DNA of 64,000 bases. It comes from Saccharina japonica (Eukaryota > Sar > Phaeophyceae > Laminariales > Laminariaceae). Every line of letters starts with the position of its first letter. Positions within the stretch are counted from its first letter, which is position 1. The stretch spans positions 1-64,000 of the forward strand of contig MEHQ01001088.1 in the NCBI GenBank assembly GCA_008828725.1. The letters run 5' to 3'. Positions 43,950 to 55,674 of this stretch are shown here, one piece after another. The notes under the pieces were generated by a model. That model was not told the origin of the DNA. It searched no databases and was given only the letters and a program-made list of their open reading frames with translations. The position numbers were made by a program, and so were the translations under genes.

Positions 43950-46500
43950 TTAGCGTGGGATACAGAGGGAGACAGCGTGGGAATCAAAGGGAAACCCGAG
44001 GTCTTCAGTATTGCACCAGCCGGCGTGACCGGCCCGACCCGGCGGAACTTGCTAGATGGTTTCCCATGTCCGAGCAGGGGGGGGGGAGGCGGGCAGCGGT
44101 GAGGAGTGCCCTACAGTTCGCCGCCCTGCTTCAGCGGGGTGACCTCGGCAAGGAGTCAGCCAGTTACTACGTGACGACCGGTGTTCACAACACGTTCGAA
44201 CTCATCATGGTGAGTGCCCTTGAGGAGGAGCCCAACCTCTCCGTTACTGTTGTGCTCTCCCTGTTCAGCGATGCCCTGGGCATGCCTCGAGAGAGGCCTA
44301 CCTCGATTTCCCCGGCACGAGGGATATATATGGGAACCGGCCACCGCCGACTAACGTGAGCGTTTCGCCGCGTACGCCATGCGACAACACGACATAATTG
44401 CTCCCACTCACGAATCGGAGGATCTACAGGTTACGTCACGTCACAGAGTTTCTGGCCGGCCTCCACACCGAACGGGAGGAACGCCTTCTGGCTAGGTGGA
44501 CCCTCGAGGTTCGAAGTGTGTGTTCCAGGCAGGTGACGTGCTGCCTCCTTTTCCGACGGCGGTGGAGGACACTCTATAAGGGGGGGGTGGGCCCGGCGCT
44601 GGAGAACGAGCGGTTCATATGGGTGCAAATCCATCGGGGAGGCAATGCTGGGGGTGGCATAAAGAACCGTCAGGCCGCGAGGAACACGGATGCTACGTCA
44701 ACGGGACAAACTGGGGACGCCCCGGACCAATACGCAGCAGACGGCACTAGCAGGAGGTGTGATCCCCTGGGGCAACCTCCCCCGTCCAAGACGACCAAGG
44801 TGAACGGGGGGCGGACATGCACACATACATACCGCGTAGAGGATCTAGACTTCTCCCCCGGAGATCCAGGGGATGGCCAAGCGCCTGTACCCGTTACGTT
44901 CTCCCACGGAGAATTTGTGCACGCCCGCTTCATATAGGACCGCGCAGAACGCCTAGCAGACGGTCATTTTGACCCCCAGCCCTGCGTCATGTGCCGCGCC
45001 GAGTGGTCTGTAAGAAGCCGACCTCTCCATCCGGCGGACCTGCCTCAGGGGCTGGCCAGGTCCAGGCGGGGGAGGGGTGGCCAGCAGTGGGGAGTACCCT
45101 GCAGCTCACCAAACCTCTCCAGCAAGGGTGTCCTCCGGCTGGATCCAGCCATTTACGTGACGATCGGCTCCCACGACACATTCGAGCTGATGGTGAGAGC
45201 CCACAGGAGAAGACCAACCTCCTCGTCGTTCCTCTTATGCTCTCTGTTCAGCGACGCTCTGGCCCTGCCTTCGCCGGCGTACCTCGATTACCACCCGCTC
45301 GAGGGATTGAGGAACAGCACTCAACCGTTACCGTGCGTTGTTTACGGCGAACGAAGCTAAGCTGGCTGCTTTTGTCTGGTATGCCGGGCCAGCATCCGCG
45401 CGAGTTGTTCAGCTCCACTATTTTCAACGATGTCCGTAGCGCTCTCCATCGCGTGTGCGTCGGTACCGATGGGCACACCAACCACCTTCACCCCCACCCC
45501 GGTCGGCGATGCGGATGGCAACGCCTCCAAGAAGGAACGTTTCTTCAAGCGTGGGTGTGTGCCCCTTCGAGGGTACTAAGGTGACCGATTTTCAAGCGTT
45601 CATAACGATGTCGAAGCTGGCCAGCTCTCGCTTGAAGGAAGGCCCAACCCCCACCCCCACAGGTTACCTGTGACTTCCGGCATACCGATGCCAATGTCGT
45701 CCAGGTTGCCCACCGGCTCGACGCCTCTTGGCTCGAACTCCTCTCGGGCCCGCTTCGGCACCGGCAAGAGAGGCATGCAGAACAACAACGCCGGTCCCCT
45801 TCCGTCCCTATGTTGAACTCCTACACGTCAGGTACGTCTATCAACAACCGGTGAGCGCACATGAGTGCAGGCAGCGCCGACCGAGACGCGTTGGTGTTCT
45901 TTCCAAATCTGACGCGAACAACCGCAGCCACTACCCTCGGCCGGGACAAAGGTGTCCTTCGGCGAGCGCAGCGATAAAAACTACGCCGGGATGGGGGTCG
46001 CCAGGACTCAAGAGTACGTCAACCTAAGAACTCAAGAACACGCTGAGAACGTAATCTCGAGGGAAAAATCCGGAATAACGTAACATCATCAGAAAGCGAA
46101 AGCCCGCCGTAACACATCATCCTCAAACAAGTTGAAGGGGCGGTATTCCGAGGCGTCTCTCGCCTCGTGTACGTACGTATCCAGAAGACGTGGAACACCG
46201 GCACCAAAGGAGTTTTCTAAAAGATCTGAGGCGAAAGCATCAATGGAGAACGAAGAAAACATAACAGGCCCGTCTACCGTTCCCACCGAAAAGGGACTTG
46301 GAAGGGCCGGAAAGGGAAGGATAGTCGGGGAATTTTCCTCGGCATTAATTAATCCCGCGGATCGTGGAATCGCCGTAAATCAAACCATAAATACTTTGCA
46401 GAGTTACCAGATGAGGGATAAACAGCGGCACAGACTACATAATAAAAAAAATAACGGCGAACCGAATGGCGGTGTTTTTGGTATCAAGGCGCGGGCGTAG
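43950..46500 (+). pseudogene. GC-rich coding-like island, broken, with two diverged internal copies
   Basis: Frame-shifting open segments look translated: W-D-T-E-G-D-S-V-G-I-K-G (43967), then after a G tract R-R-A-A-V-R-S-A-L-Q-F-A-A-L-L-Q and Y-V-T-T-G-V-H-N-T-F-E-L; a second copy near 45160 reads Y-V-T-I-G-S-H-D-T-F-E-L followed in both by L-F-S-D-A-L. Later segments are T-F-T-P-T-P-V-G-D-A-D-G (45480) and a 122-codon frame at 46132-46500 (A-L-I-N-P-A-D-R-G). I do not recognise the family. Two tandem decayed copies, no intact ORF and a base composition unlike the flanks suggest a degraded mobile or horizontally gained gene; host pseudogene is the alternative. Confidence 0.4.
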
Positions 46501-46527
46501 ATGCAACCAAACACTTACGTAATCGTA

Positions 46528-46735
46528 ACCCTATAACCCTAATCCCGAACCGGATCCAAAACGGCCAAAAAACGGGCGAGAAACGCGGCTGTACGAAGCT
46601 TTGCTTTCGTTTCTGTTTTTGTTTAGTTTTTGTTATTCCGATCCTGCGGACCACCCAAAACCCCATATTTAATAACATCATACACAGCACACAGCACAAG
46701 CACACTAACCCTAACCCTCACCCTAAAAACAAAAA
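46528..46735 (-). repeat. Short interstitial telomere-like runs
   Basis: CCCTATAACCCTAATCCCGAACC near 46530 and CTAACCCTAACCCTCACCCT near 46706: two degenerate CCCTAA runs about 180 bp apart. Confidence 0.6.
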
Positions 46736-46852
46736 AAAACAGCACACAGCAGTAGTGGGGGTCCCCCAATTAGGCGGTCTGAGTATGATAAGGTGGTATC
46801 CCGATATAAGGCGGTCAAAATCGCTTGGCGCGACTGGTGAATTGCAGTCATA

Positions 46853-47381
46853 CCGTAATCATGCGAGAGTTGGCACCGGGGTGCGATCGATTTTTAAATG
46901 TTTCTACGATGTGTTTTTTATCGCACCCCGGTGCTGTCTCTCCGATGGGTGCCAACCTTCCGATGGGGGTGCGGAAATACATTTAAATCATGCCGTTCTT
47001 CAATTTTGGCGCACCCCCGGTGCGATCTCTCCGATGGGTGCGCTGCTGAATCGAAATACACCGGGCCGTACTGGGGCAACGGTGCTGCGTAAATGACTCA
47101 AAGCTACCTAAAACGACTTGACCTACCATGCGTTGGTAAAGAACGTTTGAGAGGAGTGGCGCACTGGTGATATCTCATCGGAAAATGAAAGAAATGAGAA
47201 TATTACCTACTACAGACCCGCTGCGGTGGCCCTCAATTTTCTATTTATGTCGGAGAGATCACACCGGGGTGCGATCTATCCGATGGGGGTGCGAAAACAC
47301 GATTAAATGTTTCTGCGTTGTGTTTTTTATCGCACCCCGGTGCTATCTCTCCGATGGGTGCCAACTCTCGCATGATTACGG
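46853..47381. mobile_element. 529-bp TA-flanked element with 25-bp terminal repeats
   Basis: CCGTAATCATGCGAG at the left end is repeated exactly inverted at the right for 25 bp, with TA on each side (46851-46852, 47382-47383). Inside, CGCACCCCGGTGC and CTCCGATGGGTGC recur at least four times in both orders. TA duplications point to Tc1/mariner-type mobilisation; no transposase is encoded. Confidence 0.9.
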
Positions 47382-47383
47382 TA

Positions 47384-47819
47384 ACCTGGAATGAGTAAGT
47401 CCGCTTCCCTTTATAAGGCTGTTGTATTGCTCTGGCCCTGGGGATCACTACTGCTGCATAGAGGCTGCTGTAGCTGTATAACCCGGGAGACTTCTCAGAA
47501 CATTACTACTGGATGAAAAGTTATTACTGCCTGGTACTATACTATACGTAAATATCCCGTCGTGGTACTGGGGAGCAGTGTTACCTCCAACACATTATTA
47601 TGTTATTACCGGCACGGGAGACCATAGTTATCATGACCCAATACGAATAAAAAACCCTACAGTATATATTACAAGCAGTAATTTTACTCAACATATTTGG
47701 TCCTGATTACTATGTCCCCTCCGTAACAATATTTCTCGCGCCCAAAAACATGGCGGTACAGGGCAGCTATATATATTAATATATACCAGGTAGCTATTAA
47801 TTCTTAATTCCTCGTATAC
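47384..47819. other. No gene seen
   Basis: AT-rich non-coding DNA with TACCAGGTA at 47784. Confidence 0.35.
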
Positions 47820-48040
47820 CGACGCGAGTCGACAAGGGAAGATAGTTCTGAAATCTTCTCGCGATAAAAATGCAAGGCAAGTACCCTCCTAGTAAAAAGG
47901 AGGGGGGAGAAGAGCCTACTTAGTGAGCATGTTATTAATAGGATGTTAGGATGTTAGGATGTTAGGATCTGAGTGACGACGAAAGAGGGAGAGAGAAAAA
48001 AGAAGGGCGAAGATAATAAATGGGATGGACAAAAAATAAA
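47820..48040 (+). mobile_element. tRNA-derived SINE, head lost, small tandem expansion inside
   Basis: GACGCGAGTCGACAAGGGAA to AAATGGGATGGACAAAAAA. Where other copies read GTGACCCCGGATCTGAG this one has GTTATTAATAGGATGTTAGG and two more GATGTTAG units. Confidence 0.8.
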
Positions 48041-48329
48041 AATGAATATATACTCGTACGATACGCGTACCTGGTTTGGTTAAAAATTACAAGATATTCA
48101 TATACCACTGTCCCGAAGTATTGGCACCGTTATATTCAATATGGTATGTACAAACAGTGATTATATTGCCCACGTTTCGGGACATAGTAGTGGTATGTAT
48201 CCATCTGAATGAATAATGCCCTGCACGATTCGTATCCGTTACGTTGGTCGTTTTCACTTGCTTTATCCATTTACTTGCGCAGGTCTATTTTTGTTTCCTC
48301 TCTGACAAGCTGTGTCGTAGTTTTGTGAA

Positions 48330-48585
48330 CCACATATTGGTCTCTCTCTAGGATGAAGAATCGGCACAGACAATGGGTGTGCTGGACGTCGACGGGTATA
48401 TAGAAAGGGCGGTTTGATGTGAAGAGCACGCACACAGTAGTATTCTGATCACTGATCACTGACCACAGATAGATGTGCTGGATGTCGACGGGTAGAAAGG
48501 AAGGTTTAATGTGAAGAGCACACACACAGAGATTGTTTATCTCTCTATTAATAGGATAAGGAATCAGGACAGGCACTGGGCGAGT
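48330..48585 (-). repeat. Two adjacent family R repeats (reverse)
   Basis: GGATGAAGAATCGGCAC to GTGAAGAGCACGCACAC, then a second from about 48585 back to 48470 sharing GTGCTGGATGTCGACGGGTA. The second copy has CTCTATTAATAGGATAAGG where the first has CTCTAGGATGAAG. Confidence 0.7.
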
Positions 48586-49699
48586 CCTCACTGAATGTAC
48601 TGATGGTATACTCGTAGCTGGGTAGCGAGAACGGGGGCGATAATTTGAAGACACAACGACAACAAATACCCACTGCTTATGATATCGTATTAATGTCGGA
48701 GGGCATTTAAAAAACCAATATTTCATATATATGAACGTGCTGCTGAGTATTTAAAACCACTACTTTATGTATGAATCTGCTGCCGACTATTTAAGAATGT
48801 GTCGCACTTGTCTATTAATAAGCCGTTACGGAAGCCGACACGAAGCGTATACGTTACGTATGCCATTCATACGTAGTATATCGCATTTATTGGCAGGTTC
48901 GTTTCTGATTTGCACACTCATCACTGCCCAGCTTGCTCGTCGCGGATGTCAAGAAAACGATAAAAACCAAACGAACGCTACATGCCCGGCCACCCGTGCC
49001 ATCATCTTTGCCGGGTCCCCTATTTCTTATTTACTCGCAGCAACTTCTTCTGCTAGGGCTACTACCACCCCATCCTTGAGGAGCGCTGCGCAATGATGGA
49101 GGTCGTGCTGCTGTATCTTCTCTCCCTGTCTGGGTTCTGCTGGGTTGATGTGAGTAACGGAGCTTGACAACAACTGCAGATAGCCTTCTCCGTGTACTTC
49201 CACGGAAACTTCTGCACGCAGTATTAATATTATTAATACGAGTGGTAGCATCATAATACTCGTATTATAGAAGTATTTGAACGTGGGGCCAGAGTAAACA
49301 GGACATAGGTACGAGTGAGGTATCGATAAAAACCTCTATATTTCCCCATTGTTTCCGTCAATATTTGGTCCTATTTACTGGTCCCCCTCAATAATAGTAC
49401 AGCATACATATCATACATACCTTGTACGTGGAGATATTGCACGAAGTAGCAAGCCGTGGAATTGGCGGGTTGTCGGGCCGCGTGCATTGAATGAATACAC
49501 CGCCCGCCGTACCACTACGCCTTTGAGCCTCTTTAGAGCCCCCATATATAATCGATGTATCGATGTCGATCAGACAAACCGCTAAGAATATATATATATG
49601 CTGGAGTATAGAAGCAAGCGCGTGGTGAAAACCAGTCGCCTGAAAGTACACCCAGGGCAACTTCACGACAAAAAACGTGTATACAAACCTGGTATGTAT
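48586..49699. other. No gene supported
   Basis: Non-coding; TATTAATA motifs at 48811, 49223 and 49232. A 109-codon frame at 48767-49096 is unrecognised. Confidence 0.35.
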
Positions 49700-50335
49700 G
49701 TGTGTGTGTTCTTCACATTAAACCTTCCTTTCTACCCGTCGACATCCAGCACACCCAGTGTCCGTGCCGATTCATCATCCTAAAAAGGTACCAGTTCTGT
49801 GGTCACAAAACTACGACACAGAGATACTACGCTCAGTAAGCAGAGCAGACAATGCAATGCCATATACGACAGGCAAGACCTACCCTGCTAGCAATCCAGG
49901 TGCATGCAAGAGAAAAAAAGAGCAAAAAAGAAAAAAAAGCGAAAAGGAAAAAATAATAAAAAGTAAATATACTGAAGCAAATCAACAACCAAGCAACCAA
50001 ACAAAAAGCATGACAAAATAAAAGAAAGAAAGTGTCGTGCTTCTCCCAGAGGAGATGCGACATCCAATAAAAAAACCAAACCTGGTATCCACACTGCTGT
50101 ATATAGTACCGTCGTCGTGTTGAACGCGTTTGACGGGTATATCTTGCCTGTCGTATATGGCGTTGCATTGTTGTCTGCTCTGCTTACTGTACTGAGTGTA
50201 GTATCTCTGTGTCGTAGTTTTGTGATCACAGAACTGGTACCTTTTTAGGATGAAGAATCGGCACGGACACTGGGTGCGCTGGATGTCGACGGGTAGAAAG
50301 GAAGGTTTAATGTGAAGAACACACACACACACACA
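49700..50335. repeat. Family R long inverted repeat
   Basis: Left arm 49700-49885 (TGTGTTCTTCACATTAAACC to ATACGACAGGCAAGA) and right arm 50145-50335 are inverse over about 180 bp, around an A-rich spacer. This may be the complete element from which single-arm copies derive. Confidence 0.75.
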
Positions 50336-50509
50336 TATATTGAAAGGGCGGTTTCTTGTTGTGAAGAATACCGACCAGAAGGTTCGCCGGCCGCCAGCGC
50401 AGCATTTCACCACCTATTATTTCACGCCCTGGAATACACACGCGTCCTTGTAAAACGACCCCCCCTATTATACGTGTACGAGTACGACTACTACTTACTG
50501 TTGTGTGCG

Positions 50510-50700
50510 TGTGCTTCACATTAAATCGTCCTTTCTACCCGTCGACATCCAGCACACCCAGTCAGTGTCTGTGCCAATACTTCATCCTCGAGAGATACCA
50601 GTTCTGAAGTCACAAAACTACGACACACAGATATACTACGCTGCAATGCACTCGTACGAAGCAGAGCAAACAATGCAAGTCCGGGTGCTGAATCCACCAA
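50510..50700 (+). repeat. Family R repeat, single arm
   Basis: CTTCACATTAAATCGTCC, CCGTCGACATCCAGCACACC and ACAAAACTACGACACACAGA. Repeated at 52926 by the duplication. Confidence 0.7.
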
Positions 50701-51071
50701 CGCCTTGGTGGCCCACAGGAGCGCCAGCTTGCGACGCGTGTCGAAATTGAGAACAATCCTTCCAATGATGATGCTTTCTGTCACAAGTTCGTTCGCTTGG
50801 TTTATTTTCGCCCCTCAAAAATGATACCACTGCAATGTTAATATATTTAAAATAGTGTACCACTCCGGCCGGAAAAATAAATACCAGGTACGTAATGGTT
50901 ACTAAAAAAATGGACTATTTGTTTTAGTATACAGCAGTTAAGAGAGGCATTATTCTTCCGGCCAGTATATAATACCAGGTATAGTTTTATATTTTTCAAT
51001 TACTAGTGGTACTCGTAGTGCAAGGTAAGGTTTGTCCAACAACACCAGATGACGTGACTCTCCGTACAGTA

Positions 51072-51239
51072 CAGGACACCTACTGTAGTAAGAAACAGGA
51101 AATCTGGTCCAGGCTGGATTTCTCATTCGAAATAGGGTAGTTTCTACACTAATTTCAAGATAACGACTCAATAATTTATTATTTTACTCCAAATATCAGC
51201 TTGGCCTTCTTATTCGCCTGTTTCTTTTTAGGTGTCCTG
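51072..51239 (+). mobile_element. TA-flanked MITE family M3
   Basis: CAGGACACCTACTGTAGTAA to TTTTAGGTGTCCTG, TA both sides. Versus other copies (CACCTAATAAGAAAC) it carries CTGTAGTA after the TA. Repeated at 53487. Confidence 0.85.
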
Positions 51240-51774
51240 TACTGTATGTATCATATGTACAACTAATATTGATACTACAGCAGTAGTTGGTGCCCGTTGT
51301 AGTGTGTGTGTTCTTCACGTTAAACGTTAAACCTTCCTTTCTACCCGTCGACATCCAGTGCTATAATGTCACCAACACATGATAAGAGTTACGCCGGCCG
51401 CTTTTTTTTATGGTATACGTCCTGTTGATCCTGTGGTACTACGAGTACCAGCCAGGTAGCCAGTGGGGCCACTCGCCGTCCCCGCTAGTATCCTCCCGGA
51501 GGCCATACACAACCTACGCACACGATCGCAGTGCAGTACTTATATATGATATGTATCGCAGTTCGAAGAGTATCACATGCATGCCGAGTTTTTTGCAGAC
51601 TGTTGATGATGGGGTTCGACGAAATTTTCGAAATTAAAAACTTCGTTACGTACATATTATCGTAGCAAAAAATAGCTTTTGTCCCCCCCACCCCCTCCAT
51701 CTATCTCGTTCGCTACGAAGTGTAATCCGTAATCCGGGCTGACGTGTTATTATAGGAGGCACCCCCTACCACGG

Positions 51775-51880
51775 TTCGTGCATTCGTTTTTATCGCGAGA
51801 AGACTTCCGCCGTTTCTAACTTCGTCGACTCTCGTCCAATTACGCCTACCCACTACCCCACGCTACACGCTCTCAGCAGT
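51775..51880 (-). mobile_element. SINE fragment (reverse)
   Basis: TTTTTATCGCGAGAAGACTT to ACGCTCTCAGCAG: the 5' body of the SINE. Its copy is at 54190-54295. Confidence 0.7.
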
Positions 51881-51889
51881 AGTACAGTG

Positions 51890-52057
51890 CCGGCCCGCTC
51901 ATAAGAAACCAGAAACCGGGCTTAGGCTGACTTTCTTATCTGAGAAAGGGGTGTGTCCCACACTAACTTCAGTACAATAGCTGTCGACTTTCTTAGTTCC
52001 CCCGTAATGTTTAGGCTGAGTTTTCATGTGGGGCACTTTCTTATATGAGAGGGCCGG
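51890..52057 (+). mobile_element. MITE family M4 (CCGGCCC ends), short form
   Basis: CCGGCCCGCTCATAAGAAAC to CTTATATGAGAGGGCCGG. Longer copies at 54957 and 60444 have TA on both sides. Repeated at 54305-54472. Confidence 0.75.
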
Positions 52058-53486
52058 TAGTGTAGTTCATTCCTTCTTTGCATCCCCACGGCGGCGGGAT
52101 TTTAACGCACGCAATCAACTCTATTAATAATAGAAAGAGAGAGTCCGAGAAGAGTAATTTTTTACACAAGCTCGTATGTCATAATATAAAAAGGGAGAAA
52201 ACCGGTTTTGCATGTGTTTTTTTTTTGTGCGTGCTTTTTTTTTCTTCTTTTCCTTTCCTTTTTTTTTTTTTNTGCAATGCCATATACGACAGGCAAGACC
52301 TACCCTGCTAGCAATCCAGGTGCATGCAAGAGAAAAAAAGAGAAAAAATAAAAACAAAAACAGAAAAGGAAAAAATAATAAAAAGTAAATATACTGAAGC
52401 AAATCCACAATCAAGCAACAAAACAAAAGCTTGACAAACTAAAAGAAAGAAAGTGTCGTGCTTCTCCCAGAGGAGATGCGACATCCAATAAAAAACCAAA
52501 CTGGTATCCACACTGCTGTATATAGTACCGTCGTCGTGTTGAACGCGTTTTGACGGGTATATCTTGCCTGTCGTATATGGCGTTGCATTGTCTGCTCTGC
52601 TTACTGACTGAGTGTAGTATCTCTGTGTCGTAGTTTTGTGACAACAGAACTGGTACTTTTTAGGATGAAGAATCGGCACGGACACTGGGTGGCGGTGGAT
52701 GTCGACGGGTAGAAAGGAAGGTTTAATGTGAAGAACACACACACACACACATATATTGAAAGGGCGGTTTCTTGTTGTGAAGAATACCGACCAGAAGGTT
52801 CGCCGGCCGCCAGCGCAGCATTTCACCACCTATTATTTCACGCCCTGGAATACACACGCGTCCTTGTAAAACGACCCCCCCTATTATACGTGTACGAGTA
52901 CGACTACTACTTACTGTTGTGTGCGTGTGCTTCACATTAAATCGTCCTTTCTACCCGTCGACATCCAGCACACCCAGTCAGTGTCTGTGCCAATACTTCA
53001 TCCTCGAGAGATACCAGTTCTGAAGTCACAAAACTACGACACACAGATATACTACGCTGCAATGCACTCGTACGAAGCAGAGCAAACAATGCAAGTCCGG
53101 GTGCTGAATCCACCAACGCCTTGGTGGCCCACAGGAGCGCCAGCTTGCGACGCGTGTCGAAATTGAGAACAATCCTTCCAATGATGATGCTTTCTGTCAC
53201 AAGTTCGTTCGCTTGGTTTATTTTCGCCCCTCAAAAATGATACCACTGCAATGTTAATATATTTAAAATAGTGTACCACTCCGGCCGGAAAAATAAATAC
53301 CAGGTACGTAATGGTTACTAAAAAAATGGACTATTTGTTTTAGTATACAGCAGTTAAGAGAGGCATTATTCTTCCGGCCAGTATATAATACCAGGTATAG
53401 TTTTATATTTTTCAATTACTAGTGGTACTCGTAGTGCAAGGTAAGGTTTGTCCAACACACCAGATGACGTGACTCTCCGTACAGTA

Positions 53487-53654
53487 CAGGACACCTACTG
53501 TAGTAAGAAACAGGAAATCTGGTCCAGGCTGGATTTCTCATTCGAAATAGGGTAGTTTCTACACTAATTTCAAGATAACGACTCAATAATTTATTATTTT
53601 ACTCCAAATATCAGCTTGGCCTTCTTATTCGCCTGTTTCTTTTTAGGTGTCCTG
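53487..53654 (+). mobile_element. TA-flanked MITE family M3 (duplicate)
   Basis: Duplicate of 51072-51239, with the same TA flanks. Confidence 0.85.
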
Positions 53655-54189
53655 TACTGTATGTATCATATGTACAACTAATATTGATACTACAGCAGTA
53701 GTTGGTGCCCGTTGTAGTGTGTGTGTTCTTCACGTTAAACGTTAAACCTTCCTTTCTACCCGTCGACATCCAGTGCTATAATGTCACCAACACATGATAA
53801 GAGTTACGCCGGCCGCTTTTTTTTATGGTATACGTCCTGTTGATCCTGTGGTACTACGAGTACCAGCCAGGTAGCCAGTGGGGCCACTCGCCGTCCCCGC
53901 TAGTATCCTCCCGGAGGCCATACACAACCTACGCACACGATCGCAGTGCAGTACTTATATATGATATGTATCGCAGTTTGAAGAGTATCACATGCATGCC
54001 GAGTTTTTTGCAGACTGTTGATGATGGGGTTCGACGAAATTTTCGAAATTAAAAACTTCGTTACGTACATATTATCGTAGCAAAAAATAGCTTTTGTCCC
54101 CCCCACCCCCTCCATCTATCTCGTTCGCTACGAAGTGTAATCCGTAATCCGGGCTGACGTGTTATTATAGGAGGCACCCCCTACCACGG

Positions 54190-54295
54190 TTCGTGCATTC
54201 GTTTTTATCGCGAGAAGACTTCCGCCGTTTCTAACTTCGTCGACTCTCGTCCAATTACGCCTACCCACTACCCCACGCTACACGCTCTCAGCAGT
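54190..54295 (-). mobile_element. SINE fragment (duplicate)
   Basis: Duplicate of 51775-51880. Confidence 0.7.
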
Positions 54296-54304
54296 AGTAC
54301 AGTG

Positions 54305-54472
54305 CCGGCCCGCTCATAAGAAACCAGAAACCGGGCTTAGGCTGACTTTCTTATCTGAGAAAGGGGTGTGTCCCACACTAACTTCAGTACAATAGCTGTC
54401 GACTTTCTTAGTTCCCCCGTAATGTTTAGGCTGAGTTTTCATGTGGGGCACTTTCTTATATGAGAGGGCCGG
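54305..54472 (+). mobile_element. MITE family M4 (duplicate)
   Basis: Duplicate of 51890-52057. Confidence 0.75.
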
Positions 54473-54572
54473 TAGTGTAGTTCATTCCTTCTTTGCATCC
54501 CCACGGCGGCGGGATTTTAACGCACGCAATCAACTCTATTAATAATAGAAAGAGAGAGTCCGAGAAGAGTAA

Positions 54573-54926
54573 TTTTTTTTTTTTTTTTTTTTTTTCCATC
54601 CCATTTATTATCTTCGCCCTTCCTTTCTCTCTCCTCCCTAGTCGTAGCTCAGATCCGGGGTCACAAAGTAGGCTCCTCTCCCTCCTCCCCCACTACGGTT
54701 CTTGCCTTGCATTTTTATCGCGAGAAGACTTCAGCCTTTCCTTCCCTCGTCGACTCGCATCGAATTGTGCCTACCCACGCTACTATTAATTGGCGCTCTC
54801 AGCAGTTGATTCCGTTTTTTATTTATTTTTGCAAATAAACTCAAAAGTCCGACCCATGTGAGATTCGAACTCCAGACATCAACGTTCAGAAGCGTTCGAG
54901 GTTACCTCTAGACCATCGGGGCGACC
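54573..54926 (-). mobile_element. tRNA-derived SINE, best full-length copy
   Basis: On the - strand: GGTCGCCCCGATGGTCTAGA head with box A TGGTCTAGAGG, an anticodon-like arm AACGCTTCTGAACGTT, box B AGTTCGAATCT, then the body and end AAATGGGATGG with 23 A. Pol III boxes and an A tail make this a classic SINE that borrows LINE machinery. It sits precisely at the end of duplication copy B. A clean target duplication was not found. Confidence 0.9.
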
Positions 54927-54956
54927 GACACCAGTATACTTTGGTATAACAGAGTA

Positions 54957-55246
54957 CCGGCCCTCTCACAAGAAACCTTCAATCGGGCTCAGGCTGACTT
55001 TCTTACTATGGGCGTGCGCGAAAACACACTTTTTTATGCTGCGATTTCTTCTTTTGGTCCCCGAGAAGACATTTTCCCTATTACTGTACTGTACAATGAG
55101 TGGTGGCGTGTGCCTAGGCCAGCCACAGGAGGAAGGGGTCACTTTCTTGAACCTTGCGCACTGACGAGGCTGGTAGCTTTCTTGTTTTTTTTTTTTTTTT
55201 TCTCAGGCTGCCTTTCTTGTGAGTTTATTTCTTATGAGTTGGTCGG
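54957..55246 (+). mobile_element. TA-flanked MITE family M4, long form
   Basis: CCGGCCCTCTCACAAGAAAC to CTTATGAGTTGGTCGG with TA at 54955-54956 and 55247-55248. About 290 bp; the same internal order as 60444-60728. Confidence 0.85.
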
Positions 55247-55395
55247 TACAGCACCACTACATATATACAGTAGTAGTCGGTACGCGCCCAAGATAAGACT
55301 TGCGAGTCGTTGAGCATTCGGGATTCAAGCGCGGTCACATCGTCATGTCCTGCCTATTAAAAAAAATGCGATATCTTGCCACCTACACAGCAGTA

Positions 55396-55558
55396 CAGGA
55401 CACCTAATGAGAAACAGGAAACCTGGTCCAGGCTGGATTTTTCATTCGAGATTGGATGCTTTCTGCACTCATTTCAAGGTAACGACTCACAAATTTCTCA
55501 TTTTCCTCTCAGTCTCAGCCTGGATTTCTTATTAGCCTGTTTCTTATTAGGTGCCTTG
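55396..55558 (+). mobile_element. TA-flanked MITE family M3
   Basis: CAGGACACCTAATGAGAAAC to TTCTTATTAGGTGCCTTG, TA both sides. Confidence 0.85.
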
Positions 55559-55674
55559 TAGTGTATACTCGTACAGAATAAGAGCAATGCGCTTTTTTTT
55601 TGGCTTGTGTCACGAGGCGCTATTAAATCGGGGTATATACCCACCACATATGTACCACATACAGCTGTATTTTA

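Larger units (their letters stand above)
49853..52156 (+). repeat. Tandem segmental duplication, copy A
   Basis: Bases 49853-52156 reappear at 52273-54572 (offset about 2416-2420) with only scattered differences. The unit contains half of a family R element, an M3 MITE, an M4 MITE and a SINE fragment. Confidence 0.95.
52273..54572 (+). repeat. Tandem segmental duplication, copy B, beside an N
   Basis: Starts immediately after a T run and a single N (52272), in the middle of the family R element, and ends where a SINE poly(T) starts. The 116 bp between copies A and B are T-rich and unlike either flank. Confidence 0.95.

Noticed and set aside
50312-53279. Pairs of identical small ORFs repeated 2.4 kb apart
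   Set aside because: The identity is explained by the segmental duplication; the frames lie in non-coding repeats.
54846-54926. Functional tRNA gene on the - strand
   Set aside because: The acceptor stem pairs poorly and the sequence is the head of a SINE with a poly(A) tail.
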